DNA of 44,716 nt from Winogradskyella sp. UBA3174 (GTDB lineage Bacteria > Bacteroidota > Bacteroidia > Flavobacteriales > Flavobacteriaceae), in contig NZ_DEXW01000045.1 of assembly GCF_002364335.1 (NCBI RefSeq), positions 39,322 through 84,037 of the forward strand, read 5' to 3'. Position 1 is the stretch's first letter; every line of letters begins with the position of its first letter. The notes under the pieces are model-generated. The model searched no databases and was not told where the DNA came from. It saw only the letters and a list, made by a program, of their open reading frames with translations. The position numbers were made by a program, and so were the translations under genes. Shown here in pieces: positions 30,706 through 39,440 of this stretch.

Positions 30706-31440
30706 ATGCTAAAAGCAGTAATAGTTGATGACGAACCTAAAGCCATTCAGGGCTTGGCTTGGGAATTGAGTAATTTTAAAGAAGAGATTAAAGTATCTGC
30801 AACTTTCACTAGTCCAGAAGATGCGCTAATCTATCTAAAAATAAATACCGCTGATTGTCTTTTTCTTGATGTACAAATGCCAACTATGGGTGGTTTTCAA
30901 TTTTTAGAAAAACTAGGAGAAACAGATATGGCAATAGTAATAACGACAGCTTACGATGAATATGCTATTAAAGCACTTAAGCATGAGGCTATTGATTATT
31001 TATTAAAGCCAATAGACTCTGACGATTTAAAAGAATCTATTTCTAAGATTAAAAAAAATAGTAACAAAAATTTAAATGCTTCAAAACTTGAAAGTCTACT
31101 ATTAAAATTCAATTCTAAATTTGATAAAAAACGTATTTCTATCAATACCGATGGAAAACTTATGTTTTTAGATATTGATGATATTATATATGTAGAATCT
31201 GATGGTAATTACAGTACACTTTTCTTAACTGATCAAAAAAAGATAGTAATTACAAAAAAACTAAAGGAAGTAGATGCTTTATTGCCAGAGCATTATTTTT
31301 TCAGAATACATAATTCTTATATCATTAATATGGGTAAAATAAAAACTTTTATTAAAAATGAAGGGTATGTTATAATGGACAGTAACCATAAAATACCTGT
31401 GGCTAGACAACGAAAATCAGATTTTCTGGAAAAACTTTAG
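30706..31440 (+). CDS. LytTR-family response regulator
   Basis: 244 residues. Receiver domain (1-120) with acidic pocket VDDEP, phospho-acceptor Asp55 in CLFLDVQMP, the Thr in VITTAYDEYA, and Lys in YLLKPI. The LytTR DNA-binding domain (about 140-244) has FLDIDDIIYVESDGNYSTLF and FFRIHNSYIIN. It pairs with the kinase that starts 4 bases later, forming a LytS/LytR-type two-component system. Upstream, TATCTTTA (one mismatch to the -7 consensus) lies 30 bases before the ATG. Targets are not evident. Confidence 0.93.
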   Translation: MLKAVIVDDEPKAIQGLAWELSNFKEEIKVSATFTSPEDALIYLKINTADCLFLDVQMPTMGGFQFLEKLGETDMAIVITTAYDEYAIKALKHEAIDYLLKPIDSDDLKESISKIKKNSNKNLNASKLESLLLKFNSKFDKKRISINTDGKLMFLDIDDIIYVESDGNYSTLFLTDQKKIVITKKLKEVDALLPEHYFFRIHNSYIINMGKIKTFIKNEGYVIMDSNHKIPVARQRKSDFLEKL

Positions 31441-31443
31441 TCG

Positions 31444-33390
31444 ATGATTATCAGCACTTTATTCCTTAAAATGCATCACAAAAAGCATCTAATACTAGTT
31501 TGCTTGCTCTACGTCTGTACTTTGTTTGTTGATGCACAAACTACAGATTTTGAAATGGCTTTAAATTCAATACAACAAAATCAACCTAAAAATTTTATAG
31601 GTATAGATTCATTATTCAAACCTTTTGAAAGGGACAGTTTGAAGATGAAACAGTTGTTAGAAACATCAAAAATAAACACTTATAATAAAGGTGTTAGCTA
31701 CGCACTTAATGCGCTTGGTGTTGCAAATAGAAATATTTCAAATTATGAAAAATCTATTCAACTACATAAAGAAGCTAAAACTTATGCTGATAAAGCTAAT
31801 AGTGATGAATTTAGGATTATAAGTCTTAACATGATTGGTGTGGCTTACAGACGTATGGATATTATAAAACCTGCTTTAAATTTTCATGCCGAAGCCTTAA
31901 AAATCGCATATTCAATTAAGAATCCTAATAAAACAGTGAGTTATAATATTGCTGTTTCACAAAATAGTATTGGAAATATTTATTTAGCACTTCAGCAATA
32001 CGACTTGGCTTTATTGCAATTTAACAAGTCCCTTAAAATCGAAGTAAAAGCTGATAATAAGTTAGGGTTAGCAATAAACTATCACAACATAGGTTATGCC
32101 GAAGAAGCCAAAGGGAGCCTTGATGCTGCATTAAATAACTACAAAAAGTCTTTAGATTACAACAATGCTATTGATTCTGATATTGGACGTGTTATATGCT
32201 ACAATAGTATAGGTGCTATCTACCTTAAAAAAGAAAAATACAAAGAAGCAGCTCCAATTATAAAAGGTGCTTTAGATAAGGCTTTAAAGTTAGGAGATCA
32301 ATTTTATATTGCCTCGTCTTACATTAATCTTGGACAACTACAGATTAAAGATAATCAGCTTTCTTTAGCAGAAAAAAGCTTAAATAAAGCATTAAAAATA
32401 TCAGAATCTTATAATCTTAATTCCTCTATTGCAGCTTCTAGCAAACTGCTCTCTGAGCTTAATCAGAAAAATAAAAAATTTGAGGTGGCTTTAGACTATT
32501 ACCAAAAAGCTGTTGAAATAGAAAATACCTTTTTAACTGAACAAAATCTACAGTATGTTAATGATATTGTTGTCACTTATGAAAACGAAAACAAAGACAA
32601 CCAAATAAAAGACTTGGCTCTAGAGAATGAGGCTGCAAGATTACTTTTAGAAAGAAATAAAAAAATATTACTTTATACGTCATTAGCTCTAGCGCTATTG
32701 GCCATCGCTTTATTTATAATGAATAGAACAAAAGCTTTAAAAAAAGAAAAACAGATTTTAATGTTAGAGCAAGATATGCTACGAAGCCAAATGAATCCGC
32801 ATTTTTTATTTAATTCTTTAAACTCAATTAAGCTTTACATCATAAATAATGAGAAAGAAAATGCAGTTTATTATCTCAATAAATTCTCAAAATTAATTCG
32901 AAAAATTTTAATCGCTTCAAAAGAAAAAGAGACCACGCTTAGTGATGAACTAGAAACGATGAAGCTTTATATGAATATTGAAAACATTCGTTTTTCTAAT
33001 GAAATAGATTTTAATATTAATGTAGATGAAGGTGTAAATACTGAAATAACAAAAGTCCCATCTTTAATTCTTCAACCATTTTTAGAAAATGCGCTATGGC
33101 ATGGACTGTCTTCTAAATCCCAAAATAAAAGAATTAACCTTAATGTTATTAAAAACGAAACAGGCTTTATTACCGTAGAAATTATCGATAATGGTATTGG
33201 TCGGTTCGCAGCTAGAAAAATAAGTAATGGTAAAAAATTAAAACGAAAATCTGTTGGTATTGAAATTACAAAAGCAAGATTGGCAAACTTCTCACAAGGT
33301 TTCCCTAATAGTTATAGTTTAGAAATTGAAGATCTGTACGAAGCAAATAACGCTACCGGAACTAAAATTATACTTCAAATTCCGGTTTAA
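31444..33390 (+). CDS. LytS-type sensor histidine kinase with periplasmic TPRs
   Basis: 648 residues. The signal or anchor HLILVCLLYVCTLFVDAQ lies at about residues 15-32; an ATG at 31471 would give a tighter signal peptide and could be the true start. TPR units occupy about 70-360 (VSYALNALGVANRNISNYEKS, YNSIGAIYLKKEKYKEAAP). A transmembrane helix (about 407-425, LLYTSLALALLAIALFIMN) leads into the kinase core with His453 in MNPHFLFNSLNS, and an ATPase domain (ILQPFLENALWHGL, IIDNGIGR, GTKIIL). It should sense an envelope signal or protein through the TPRs and phosphorylate the preceding regulator. No terminator separates it from convergent DUF3109. Confidence 0.93.
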   Translation: MIISTLFLKMHHKKHLILVCLLYVCTLFVDAQTTDFEMALNSIQQNQPKNFIGIDSLFKPFERDSLKMKQLLETSKINTYNKGVSYALNALGVANRNISNYEKSIQLHKEAKTYADKANSDEFRIISLNMIGVAYRRMDIIKPALNFHAEALKIAYSIKNPNKTVSYNIAVSQNSIGNIYLALQQYDLALLQFNKSLKIEVKADNKLGLAINYHNIGYAEEAKGSLDAALNNYKKSLDYNNAIDSDIGRVICYNSIGAIYLKKEKYKEAAPIIKGALDKALKLGDQFYIASSYINLGQLQIKDNQLSLAEKSLNKALKISESYNLNSSIAASSKLLSELNQKNKKFEVALDYYQKAVEIENTFLTEQNLQYVNDIVVTYENENKDNQIKDLALENEAARLLLERNKKILLYTSLALALLAIALFIMNRTKALKKEKQILMLEQDMLRSQMNPHFLFNSLNSIKLYIINNEKENAVYYLNKFSKLIRKILIASKEKETTLSDELETMKLYMNIENIRFSNEIDFNINVDEGVNTEITKVPSLILQPFLENALWHGLSSKSQNKRINLNVIKNETGFITVEIIDNGIGRFAARKISNGKKLKRKSVGIEITKARLANFSQGFPNSYSLEIEDLYEANNATGTKIILQIPV

Positions 33391-33395
33391 TAAAG

Positions 33396-33968
33396 TTACC
33401 TGTTATATTTTTCTTGCGCTACTTTTTCTAACTCTGCATACCAATCTTCGCCAAACTTTCTAATAAGTGCTTCTTTTACAAATCTGTAAACAGGTACTTG
33501 TAATTCTTTCCCTAGTGTACATGCGTCATCACAAATTTCCCATTTATCATAGTTAACAGCAGAAAACTCCGTATAATCTCTTATTCTTACAGGATATAAA
33601 TGACAAGATATTGGTTTTTTCCAATCAACTTCTCCTTGGTTATAGGCTTCTTCAATAGCACAAAGTGCCGTATTCTTTTCATCAAATATTACATAAGCGC
33701 AATCCGCACCATTTATTAACGGTGTTTCTAAATCCCCAAAAGCAGTCTTTACAGATGTACCTTGCGCTTCAATGGCCTTAATCCCTTCTTCGCGCAAAAA
33801 TGGTTTTACTTTAGGATAGATATCCTCAAGTATTTTAACTTCCGATTGCTCTAAGGGCGCACCAGCATCCCCATCTATACAACAAGCACCTTTACATGCA
33901 GATAAATTACATAAAAAGTCTTTTTCTATTATATCTTCTGATATGATCGTTTTTCCTAGTTGAAACAT
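33396..33968 (-). CDS. DUF3109 family Cys-rich protein
   Basis: 190 residues. Conserved cysteines: C20, C25, C29, C30 in FLCNLSACKGACCIDGDAG, then C90, C103, C122 (ISCHLYPVRI), C146 and C150 (ICDDAC). The CxxxxCxxxCC and later cysteines suggest a metal or iron-sulfur site, as proposed for related YkgJ-like proteins. Family members are widespread in Bacteroidota with no settled role. The stop codon is 5 bases from the kinase stop on the opposite strand. Confidence 0.85.
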   Translation of the reverse strand: MFQLGKTIISEDIIEKDFLCNLSACKGACCIDGDAGAPLEQSEVKILEDIYPKVKPFLREEGIKAIEAQGTSVKTAFGDLETPLINGADCAYVIFDEKNTALCAIEEAYNQGEVDWKKPISCHLYPVRIRDYTEFSAVNYDKWEICDDACTLGKELQVPVYRFVKEALIRKFGEDWYAELEKVAQEKYNR

Positions 33969-34094
33969 GCGGCAAAAATAATTAAACTTTACATAACTTA
34001 AGAGATTCTGTATTTAGTTTAATACCTTTTTAAAATCAGTGTTTTAAATAAATCTGTTTAGATTAAGAATTGATTATTTAATATTAAATTAATA

Positions 34095-34124
34095 TTGAAA
34101 ATCTCTAATATTATCGCATCTTTG
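34095..34124 (+). promoter_or_regulatory. Promoter of the marC operon
   Basis: TTG (34095-34097), 19-base spacer, CATCTTTG (34117-34124), one mismatch to TAnnTTTG, 24 bases before the ATG. Confidence 0.6.
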
Positions 34125-34148
34125 CCGCGAATTTGAAAAACGCATGTT

Positions 34149-34730
34149 ATGCAACTAGATTTTAAACAAATATTCACCGCCTTTATGGTACTCTTTGCAG
34201 TAATTGATATTGTAGGTAATATTCCTATTATTATAGATTTACGCAAAAAAGTTGGACATATTCAAAGTGAGAAAGCATCATTGATTGCTGGTGTAATAAT
34301 GATTATATTTCTGTTTGTTGGTAAAAGCTTACTTAGCGTCATTGGAGTCGATGTTAATTCTTTTGCCGTAGCCGGTGCATTTGTTATATTTTTTATTGCT
34401 CTGGAGATGGTTTTAGGGATTACACTTTATAAGGATGATGATCACGATGCTATAACAGCTTCAGTATTTCCTTTGGCATTTCCACTTATTGCTGGCCCTG
34501 GAAGTTTAACCACCCTTTTATCTTTACGTGCAGAATTTGATATTGAAAATATTATTGTTGCCGTAATTTGTAACGTTATTGTGATTTACATTGTGTTAAA
34601 AACCTCAGCAAAAATTGAAAAAATCATAGGTGCAAACGGAATTAAGATTGTAAGAAAAGTTTTTGGCGTAATTTTGCTAGCAATCGCAGTTAAATTATTT
34701 GCCCATAACATAAAAGCGTTATTGGCTTAA
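34149..34730 (+). CDS. MarC family integral membrane protein
   Basis: 193 residues, about six transmembrane helices. Family marks are FTAFMVLFAVIDIVGNIPII at the N-terminus, the conserved PLAFPLIAGPGSLTTLL centre, and a C-terminal helix pair (GVILLAIAVKLFAHNI). MarC proteins were once tied to multiple antibiotic resistance, but that link is not supported and the real function is unknown. First of three genes that follow closely (11-base gap, then a 1-base overlap). Confidence 0.9.
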   Translation: MQLDFKQIFTAFMVLFAVIDIVGNIPIIIDLRKKVGHIQSEKASLIAGVIMIIFLFVGKSLLSVIGVDVNSFAVAGAFVIFFIALEMVLGITLYKDDDHDAITASVFPLAFPLIAGPGSLTTLLSLRAEFDIENIIVAVICNVIVIYIVLKTSAKIEKIIGANGIKIVRKVFGVILLAIAVKLFAHNIKALLA

Positions 34731-34741
34731 AAAACAAATTT

Positions 34742-34942
34742 ATGAAGATACTTATCTTAATCTTAACCGTTCTTGCCATTAGTCTCATTATTTTTAATGC
34801 GACTAAATTAAATTTTGAAGCGCTTTTACAAGGAGAGAGTTTTACTGCCGTTATAACAATTGTAGCCGCTTTATGTACTATAACTCTTTTGCAAATTTTG
34901 AGAATTTCTAAAAAAATAGAAAAACTACAAAACAAACGCTAA
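34742..34942 (+). CDS. Small two-helix membrane protein
   Basis: 66 residues, with hydrophobic segments at about 2-20 and 35-53 and a basic C-terminus (RISKKIEKLQNKR). It sits between marC and the FAD protein in a tight operon; its stop TAA shares one base with the next ATG. The context makes it a real gene. Role unknown; it could anchor or regulate either neighbour. Confidence 0.7.
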   Translation: MKILILILTVLAISLIIFNATKLNFEALLQGESFTAVITIVAALCTITLLQILRISKKIEKLQNKR

Positions 34943-35553
34943 TGACTTTTGATGTGTTTATTATTGGTGGTGGAGCCGCAGGTTTATCTTGCGCTCTAGT
35001 TTTAGGTTCTGCTAAAGACAAAGCTTTTGCAAAGGACAAAACAATCGCTATAGTTACACATCAAAAAACATCGCATCTACAAAACGCACTATTTAATAAT
35101 ATTTTAGGTTTACAACCAGGCGCTTTAGGCAGTGATATTCTAAAAGATGGTAAAAAACAACTCAACGATTTATACCCTCATGTTAAACAAATAGAACACG
35201 AAAAAGTTACTACTATTTCAAAAGAGCTTGACACCTATTCTATTTCAACCAATAAAAAAACATACAAAGCAAAAATCGTTGTGGTAGCAGTTGGTTACAC
35301 TAATTTAATGACCATAAAAGGCTTAGATTACTATATAGAGCCACATCCTAAAGCTGCAGTTGAAAAGGATAGAATTTGGTTAAAAAACAACGATCATCTC
35401 ATTGAAAAGAATCTTTATGTGGCAGGTACTTTAGCTGGTTGGCGCAGTCAATTTGCTATAGCTTGTGGGAGCGGATCTCATGTAGCAACTGATATTCTTA
35501 CACTTTGGAATGGTGGGAAACAGACCAAAATACACGACAAGATTACTGTTTGA
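34942..35553 (+). CDS. Minimal FAD-dependent oxidoreductase-like protein
   Basis: 203 residues with the dinucleotide-binding start FDVFIIGGGAAGLSCALVLG and the second FAD-side strand KAKIVVVAVGYTN. The C-terminal segment LYVAGTLAGWRSQFAIACGSGSHVA corresponds to the last FAD-binding stretch of thioredoxin-reductase-like enzymes, but Thr replaces the usual Asp of the GD motif. There is no second GxGxxA nucleotide-binding domain and no CxxC redox pair, so it is about 100 residues shorter than thioredoxin reductase. Likely a flavoprotein of unknown substrate. Its end overlaps the convergent S41 protease by 11 bases. Confidence 0.78.
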   Translation: MTFDVFIIGGGAAGLSCALVLGSAKDKAFAKDKTIAIVTHQKTSHLQNALFNNILGLQPGALGSDILKDGKKQLNDLYPHVKQIEHEKVTTISKELDTYSISTNKKTYKAKIVVVAVGYTNLMTIKGLDYYIEPHPKAAVEKDRIWLKNNDHLIEKNLYVAGTLAGWRSQFAIACGSGSHVATDILTLWNGGKQTKIHDKITV

Positions 35554-37150
35554 AATCAGGATACTCAGAGCTTAAAAGTATAATTTCTTGTACCATAATA
35601 TCTTGCTTATTAAGAATTTCTTCAAAAGCATTCTCATCAAACAACTGGCGAGCTAGTGTTGCTTTAATAAGTCGTTTAACTTCATCATTGTAAGCCACAA
35701 ATGTTACGTTTGCACTTCCTTTTTTATTAATATAGTTTTGAAAACGAACAACAATATCGTCACTGACTTCAAAATTATTTATAAAATCGAACTTAGAAAC
35801 GTTTGCATAAACACTTCTATCTTTATCTAATTCTTCAAAAACAAAATAGCCGAAGTAACCTCTTCGTCTTAAGTAATTAATAGTCTCGTTATCAAAAGCT
35901 CTATCTACAGGCACAAATACGTCTGGTATAATACCTCCTCCTCCATACACAACCTTTCCCTTTGGTGTTGTAAACCTTAAAGAATCATCAACTTCTATAC
36001 TTTCTTCATCTGCTAATTCTCCTGTTCTTAAACGCTTATAATAATCATTATAATAGCTTCTATTATCACCGTTACTATATGGACGTTGAATAGAACGACC
36101 TGTTGGAGTGTAATATCTAGAAACTGTGAGGCGTACTGCACTACCATCACCTAAAGCCATCTCTCGCTGAACAAGACCTTTTCCGTAAGAACGTCTTCCT
36201 ATAATAACACCTTTATCATTGTCTTGTAAAGCTCCTGCTATGACTTCGCTCGCTGATGCAGAATTCTCATTAATTAGAATATATATTTCGCCATCTTCAA
36301 AATCTCCTCTTCGGGTTGCATAAGTACGCACCTCTTTTCCTTTTTTATCTTTTGTAAAAACAATTAACTTATCATCCTCTAAAAATTCATCTGCAATTTG
36401 CTCTGCAATTCCTAAAAAGCCACCAGGATTATCTCGTAAATCTAGAGCCAATTTTGTAGCTCCTTGATCCATTAATTCACTTAATGCAGATTTAAACTCT
36501 TTAAATGAAGATTCTGCAAAACGGTTTATTTTAATGTAACCTAAATCATCGGTTAGCATGTAAGCTGCATCAACACTTTTAATAGGAATATCTTCTCTTC
36601 TTACTTCAAAACTGAGTAGTTCTTCTTCACCTTTACGATAAACAGTAAGCTTAACTTTAGTGTTTTTATCTCCTTTTAACTTTTCAATAATTAAATCATT
36701 AGTAATAGCACGACCAAAAAGCGAATCACCATCTGCATATAAAATGCGATCACCACTCATAATTCCGGCACGCTCACTAGGGCCGTATTCTGTTGGCTTA
36801 ATAACAGCAATACTGTCTTTATAAGGATAAAAATTTATACCAATACCTACAAAGTCCCCTTTCATATTCTCCGTAATACGCTGTAAATCTTCTTTAGGGA
36901 TATAGGTAGAATGTGGATCTAAATTATCTAATATGCCATTTACAGTTACATCAACGATACTGTCTGTATTTACATCATCTACATACTCATAATCTATGTA
37001 ATCAATTAAACGGTTAAGTTTATCTTTTTTACTATTTGTGCTAAAAAGATTATCAGACGTATCTGTGAAATTTAGTTTCCCACCAATAAATACTCCTGCC
37101 GCAATAGCAACACCTAATAATAGTGGTATGTATTTATTTTTATTTGCCAT
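35543..37150 (-). CDS. S41-family C-terminal processing peptidase
   Basis: 535 residues. N-terminal membrane anchor (about 8-25), helical region, PDZ domain (about 85-180; GIMSGDRILYADGDSLFG, LKGDKNTKVKLTVYRKG), and tail-specific protease domain with LALDLRDNPGGFLGIAEQIADEF, the Ser motif INENSASASEVIAGAL and the Lys in RRSYGKGLVQ. These form the Ser/Lys dyad of CtpA-type proteases. It works in the periplasm on C-termini of envelope proteins. Its ATG shares one base with the stop of the dCMP deaminase gene, so the two are translationally coupled. Confidence 0.94.
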   Translation of the reverse strand: MANKNKYIPLLLGVAIAAGVFIGGKLNFTDTSDNLFSTNSKKDKLNRLIDYIDYEYVDDVNTDSIVDVTVNGILDNLDPHSTYIPKEDLQRITENMKGDFVGIGINFYPYKDSIAVIKPTEYGPSERAGIMSGDRILYADGDSLFGRAITNDLIIEKLKGDKNTKVKLTVYRKGEEELLSFEVRREDIPIKSVDAAYMLTDDLGYIKINRFAESSFKEFKSALSELMDQGATKLALDLRDNPGGFLGIAEQIADEFLEDDKLIVFTKDKKGKEVRTYATRRGDFEDGEIYILINENSASASEVIAGALQDNDKGVIIGRRSYGKGLVQREMALGDGSAVRLTVSRYYTPTGRSIQRPYSNGDNRSYYNDYYKRLRTGELADEESIEVDDSLRFTTPKGKVVYGGGGIIPDVFVPVDRAFDNETINYLRRRGYFGYFVFEELDKDRSVYANVSKFDFINNFEVSDDIVVRFQNYINKKGSANVTFVAYNDEVKRLIKATLARQLFDENAFEEILNKQDIMVQEIILLSSEYPDFKQ

Positions 37151-37581
37151 TATGCTTTTAAATCGTCAATATGTTCTAATGCTATCCCTGCTTTTTTTAA
37201 GAATTGTAAACCCGAATCATCTTTATAACCTTCTTTATAAACAACTCTTATTATACCGGATTGGTGTATAAGTTTACTACATTCTTTACATGGTGATAAT
37301 GTTATATATAACGTTGCTCCTTTACAAGATTGCGTTGAAGCTGCTACTTTTAATATAGCATTAGCTTCTGCATGAAGAACATACCACTTCGTATAGCCTT
37401 CATCATCCTCGCAATAATTTTCAAATCCTGTTGGTGTACCATTGTAACCATCAGAAATTATCATTCTGTCTTTAACTATTAATGCACCGACTTGTTTACG
37501 CTTGCAATGCGATAATTTTCCCCATTCTTTAGCTATTCGCAAATAGGCTTTATCGTAACGTAATTGTTTTTCTTTTGACAT
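37150..37581 (-). CDS. dCMP deaminase family protein
   Basis: 143-residue zinc deaminase. The zinc/proton-shuttle motif HAEANA is at 70-75 (His70, Glu72) and PCKEC at 97-101. The start (RYDKAYLRIAKEWGKLSHCKRKQVGALIV) and SDGYNGTPTGFENYC are those of dCMP deaminase/ComEB proteins, which make dUMP for thymidylate synthesis. First gene of the pair with the S41 protease. Confidence 0.92.
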   Translation of the reverse strand: MSKEKQLRYDKAYLRIAKEWGKLSHCKRKQVGALIVKDRMIISDGYNGTPTGFENYCEDDEGYTKWYVLHAEANAILKVAASTQSCKGATLYITLSPCKECSKLIHQSGIIRVVYKEGYKDDSGLQFLKKAGIALEHIDDLKA

Positions 37582-37677
37582 TAATGAAAGTTATCGTACA
37601 ATGTTAATAACGAATATAAAAGGTTAGTATTTTATAAACAATCTACTCGTAGTTAAAGTTTTACCAAACTTTATAAG

Positions 37678-38268
37678 CTATAATAGAAAGTCATTTTGAA
37701 TTATCATTGGAATTACCAAACCAATAACTACAGCAGATAAGACCATAACCCAATCTCGTCTCGAAAATCTGAAAATAGTTTGACATAAAAACCCAAGAAA
37801 TAATACTACAAAAACAATAATAACCTGAGCTATCTCTATACCTAACGCAAACTCTAAAAGCAATATGAGTTTATTTTCAGATTCATTAGAAAACATTTTA
37901 AATTCTCTTGCAAATCCCAAACCATGAACAAGTCCAAAAAATAGCGTTGTAAAAAACAATAAGCCAATTTTAGTACTTCTGTCTTTTTTACCAGCCGTAA
38001 ACACATTATAAATCGCAGCGATTAATATCGTTACAGGTATTAAAAACTCTACCAATTTACCGTTTACACTAACAAGTCCATAAGCCGCGAAAACCAAAGA
38101 TAACGTATGCCCTAAAGTAAACATCGATACTAATAGAAGTACGCGTTTCCAATCTTTAAAAACGTAAGGAACAGCTAATACCATTAAAAAAAGCACGTGG
38201 TCATAACCATTAAGATCTAATACATGATTAATGCCGTATTTAACATTAAACCAAAAATTATCTAACAT
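37678..38268 (-). CDS. HupE/UreJ-like membrane protein
   Basis: 196 residues with about six helices. Conserved motifs GYDHVLFLMVL (about 21-31), FTLGHTLSLVFA and FFGLVHGLGFA have the histidine pattern of HupE/UreJ proteins, which transport nickel or cobalt in some bacteria. The fused or solitary Bacteroidota versions are of unknown substrate, and no hydrogenase or urease is nearby. It lies 61 bases after the LacI gene on the same strand. Confidence 0.88.
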   Translation of the reverse strand: MLDNFWFNVKYGINHVLDLNGYDHVLFLMVLAVPYVFKDWKRVLLLVSMFTLGHTLSLVFAAYGLVSVNGKLVEFLIPVTILIAAIYNVFTAGKKDRSTKIGLLFFTTLFFGLVHGLGFAREFKMFSNESENKLILLLEFALGIEIAQVIIVFVVLFLGFLCQTIFRFSRRDWVMVLSAVVIGLVIPMIIQNDFLL

Positions 38269-38329
38269 ATTATAAGTATTTGGGATGTTTCAAAGTTACA
38301 ATAAAACTAAATATTTCTCTGTTGAATAT

Positions 38330-39310
38330 TTATGTTGTTTCTCTGTGAACTATGGTAGAATTAACTATTACGCGTTGAGGCGCTAAGGTATTGTCTTCTA
38401 ATTTATTAACTAATAACTGAGCCGCTTTTCTGCCAATTTCTATACCGTGCTGGTTAATTGTTGTTAACCGAGGGCTAACATTTTCAGCCAATTTAGTTGG
38501 TGCAAATCCTAATATTGATATATCCTTTGGCATTTTAAGACCATTAGCTCTTGCAACTTTTAATGACAGCAAAGACGCATCTTCATCTGCTGCAACAATA
38601 GCGTCAATAGATGTGTTTTCTAATAGTTTTTTTAATTCCTCTTCTAAATTCTCAATACTAGATTCCACAATAGTTGGGTCTTGGCGACCTCTTATGGCAT
38701 CTAAATAGCCTTCTTTTCGCGATTCTCCAACACTCAAATTATAAATAGCCGACACTAATGCTATCGCTTTTTTGTCTTGTTCTATTAATGATGTTACTAC
38801 TGAATTTACAATGGCTTTATCGTCTACAATAACCTTATCAAAATCTAAACTCTTAATCACTCTATCAAATAAGACAATGGGCTTATTCCTTTTATTTGCA
38901 TAATCAAAATGATCTACATGTTGATTAACTTGTGTTTCTTCACCAACTGCCACCAAAAAGCCATCTACAACTCCATTAGAAAGTGTTTTTAATATAGCTA
39001 CTTCCTTTTCTTGAGACTCATTAGTAATTGATATAATAATATTATAGTTAGATGCATTAAGCACCTCCTCGATACCAATTATAACCTTAGCAAAAAAATT
39101 ATTTTGAATACTAGGCACAATAACACCAATCGTTTTTGTTTTACCTCTCTTAAGATTTATAGCTAAATTATTGGGCTCATAATTATATAAATTTGCTAAA
39201 TCATGTATGCGCTCTTTAGTTTTTTGCCCAATCTCTGGACTATCATTTAGCGCTTTAGAAACAGTAGATATTGAAACACCAGCTATTTTAGCAAGATCTT
39301 TTAAAGTCAT
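38330..39310 (-). CDS. LacI-family transcriptional regulator
   Basis: 326 residues. HTH at 1-25 (MTLKDLAKIAGVSISTVSKA), hinge helix region NLAINLKRGKTK, then the periplasmic-binding-protein-like effector domain (TIGVIVPSIQNNFFAKVI, VDGFLVAVGEE, AIVAADEDASLLSLKVAR, ISILGFAPTKLAENVSPRLTTI). These usually repress sugar catabolic genes. It is downstream of the sugar-porter gene on the same strand, with its own promoter between them, so it likely regulates that gene and perhaps the genes across the intergenic region. Confidence 0.94.
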   Translation of the reverse strand: MTLKDLAKIAGVSISTVSKALNDSPEIGQKTKERIHDLANLYNYEPNNLAINLKRGKTKTIGVIVPSIQNNFFAKVIIGIEEVLNASNYNIIISITNESQEKEVAILKTLSNGVVDGFLVAVGEETQVNQHVDHFDYANKRNKPIVLFDRVIKSLDFDKVIVDDKAIVNSVVTSLIEQDKKAIALVSAIYNLSVGESRKEGYLDAIRGRQDPTIVESSIENLEEELKKLLENTSIDAIVAADEDASLLSLKVARANGLKMPKDISILGFAPTKLAENVSPRLTTINQHGIEIGRKAAQLLVNKLEDNTLAPQRVIVNSTIVHRETT

Positions 39311-39352
39311 TACATTCTTTTTTCTAAAATTAAGTCTTAAGGGCTAAGTGAG

Positions 39353-39383
39353 CAAATGTTTGGGTATAAAAAAAGCGAAACAA
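39353..39383 (-). promoter_or_regulatory. Promoter of the LacI gene, overlapping a terminator
   Basis: On the minus strand, TTG (39381-39383), 20-base spacer, AACATTTG (39353-39360; one mismatch). The -33 contact lies inside the permease terminator hairpin. Confidence 0.45.
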
Positions 39384-39404
39384 AAAATAGTTTTATGTTT
39401 CGCT
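39368..39404 (-). terminator. Rho-independent terminator after the sugar permease
   Basis: Arms AGCGAAACA / TGTTTCGCT (39374-39382 with 39396-39404), 13-base loop, and on the minus strand a run of Ts (39374-39368). Confidence 0.75.
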
Positions 39405-39440
39405 GTATACTCTATATTAATTTATTCTCGAACAAGACTA

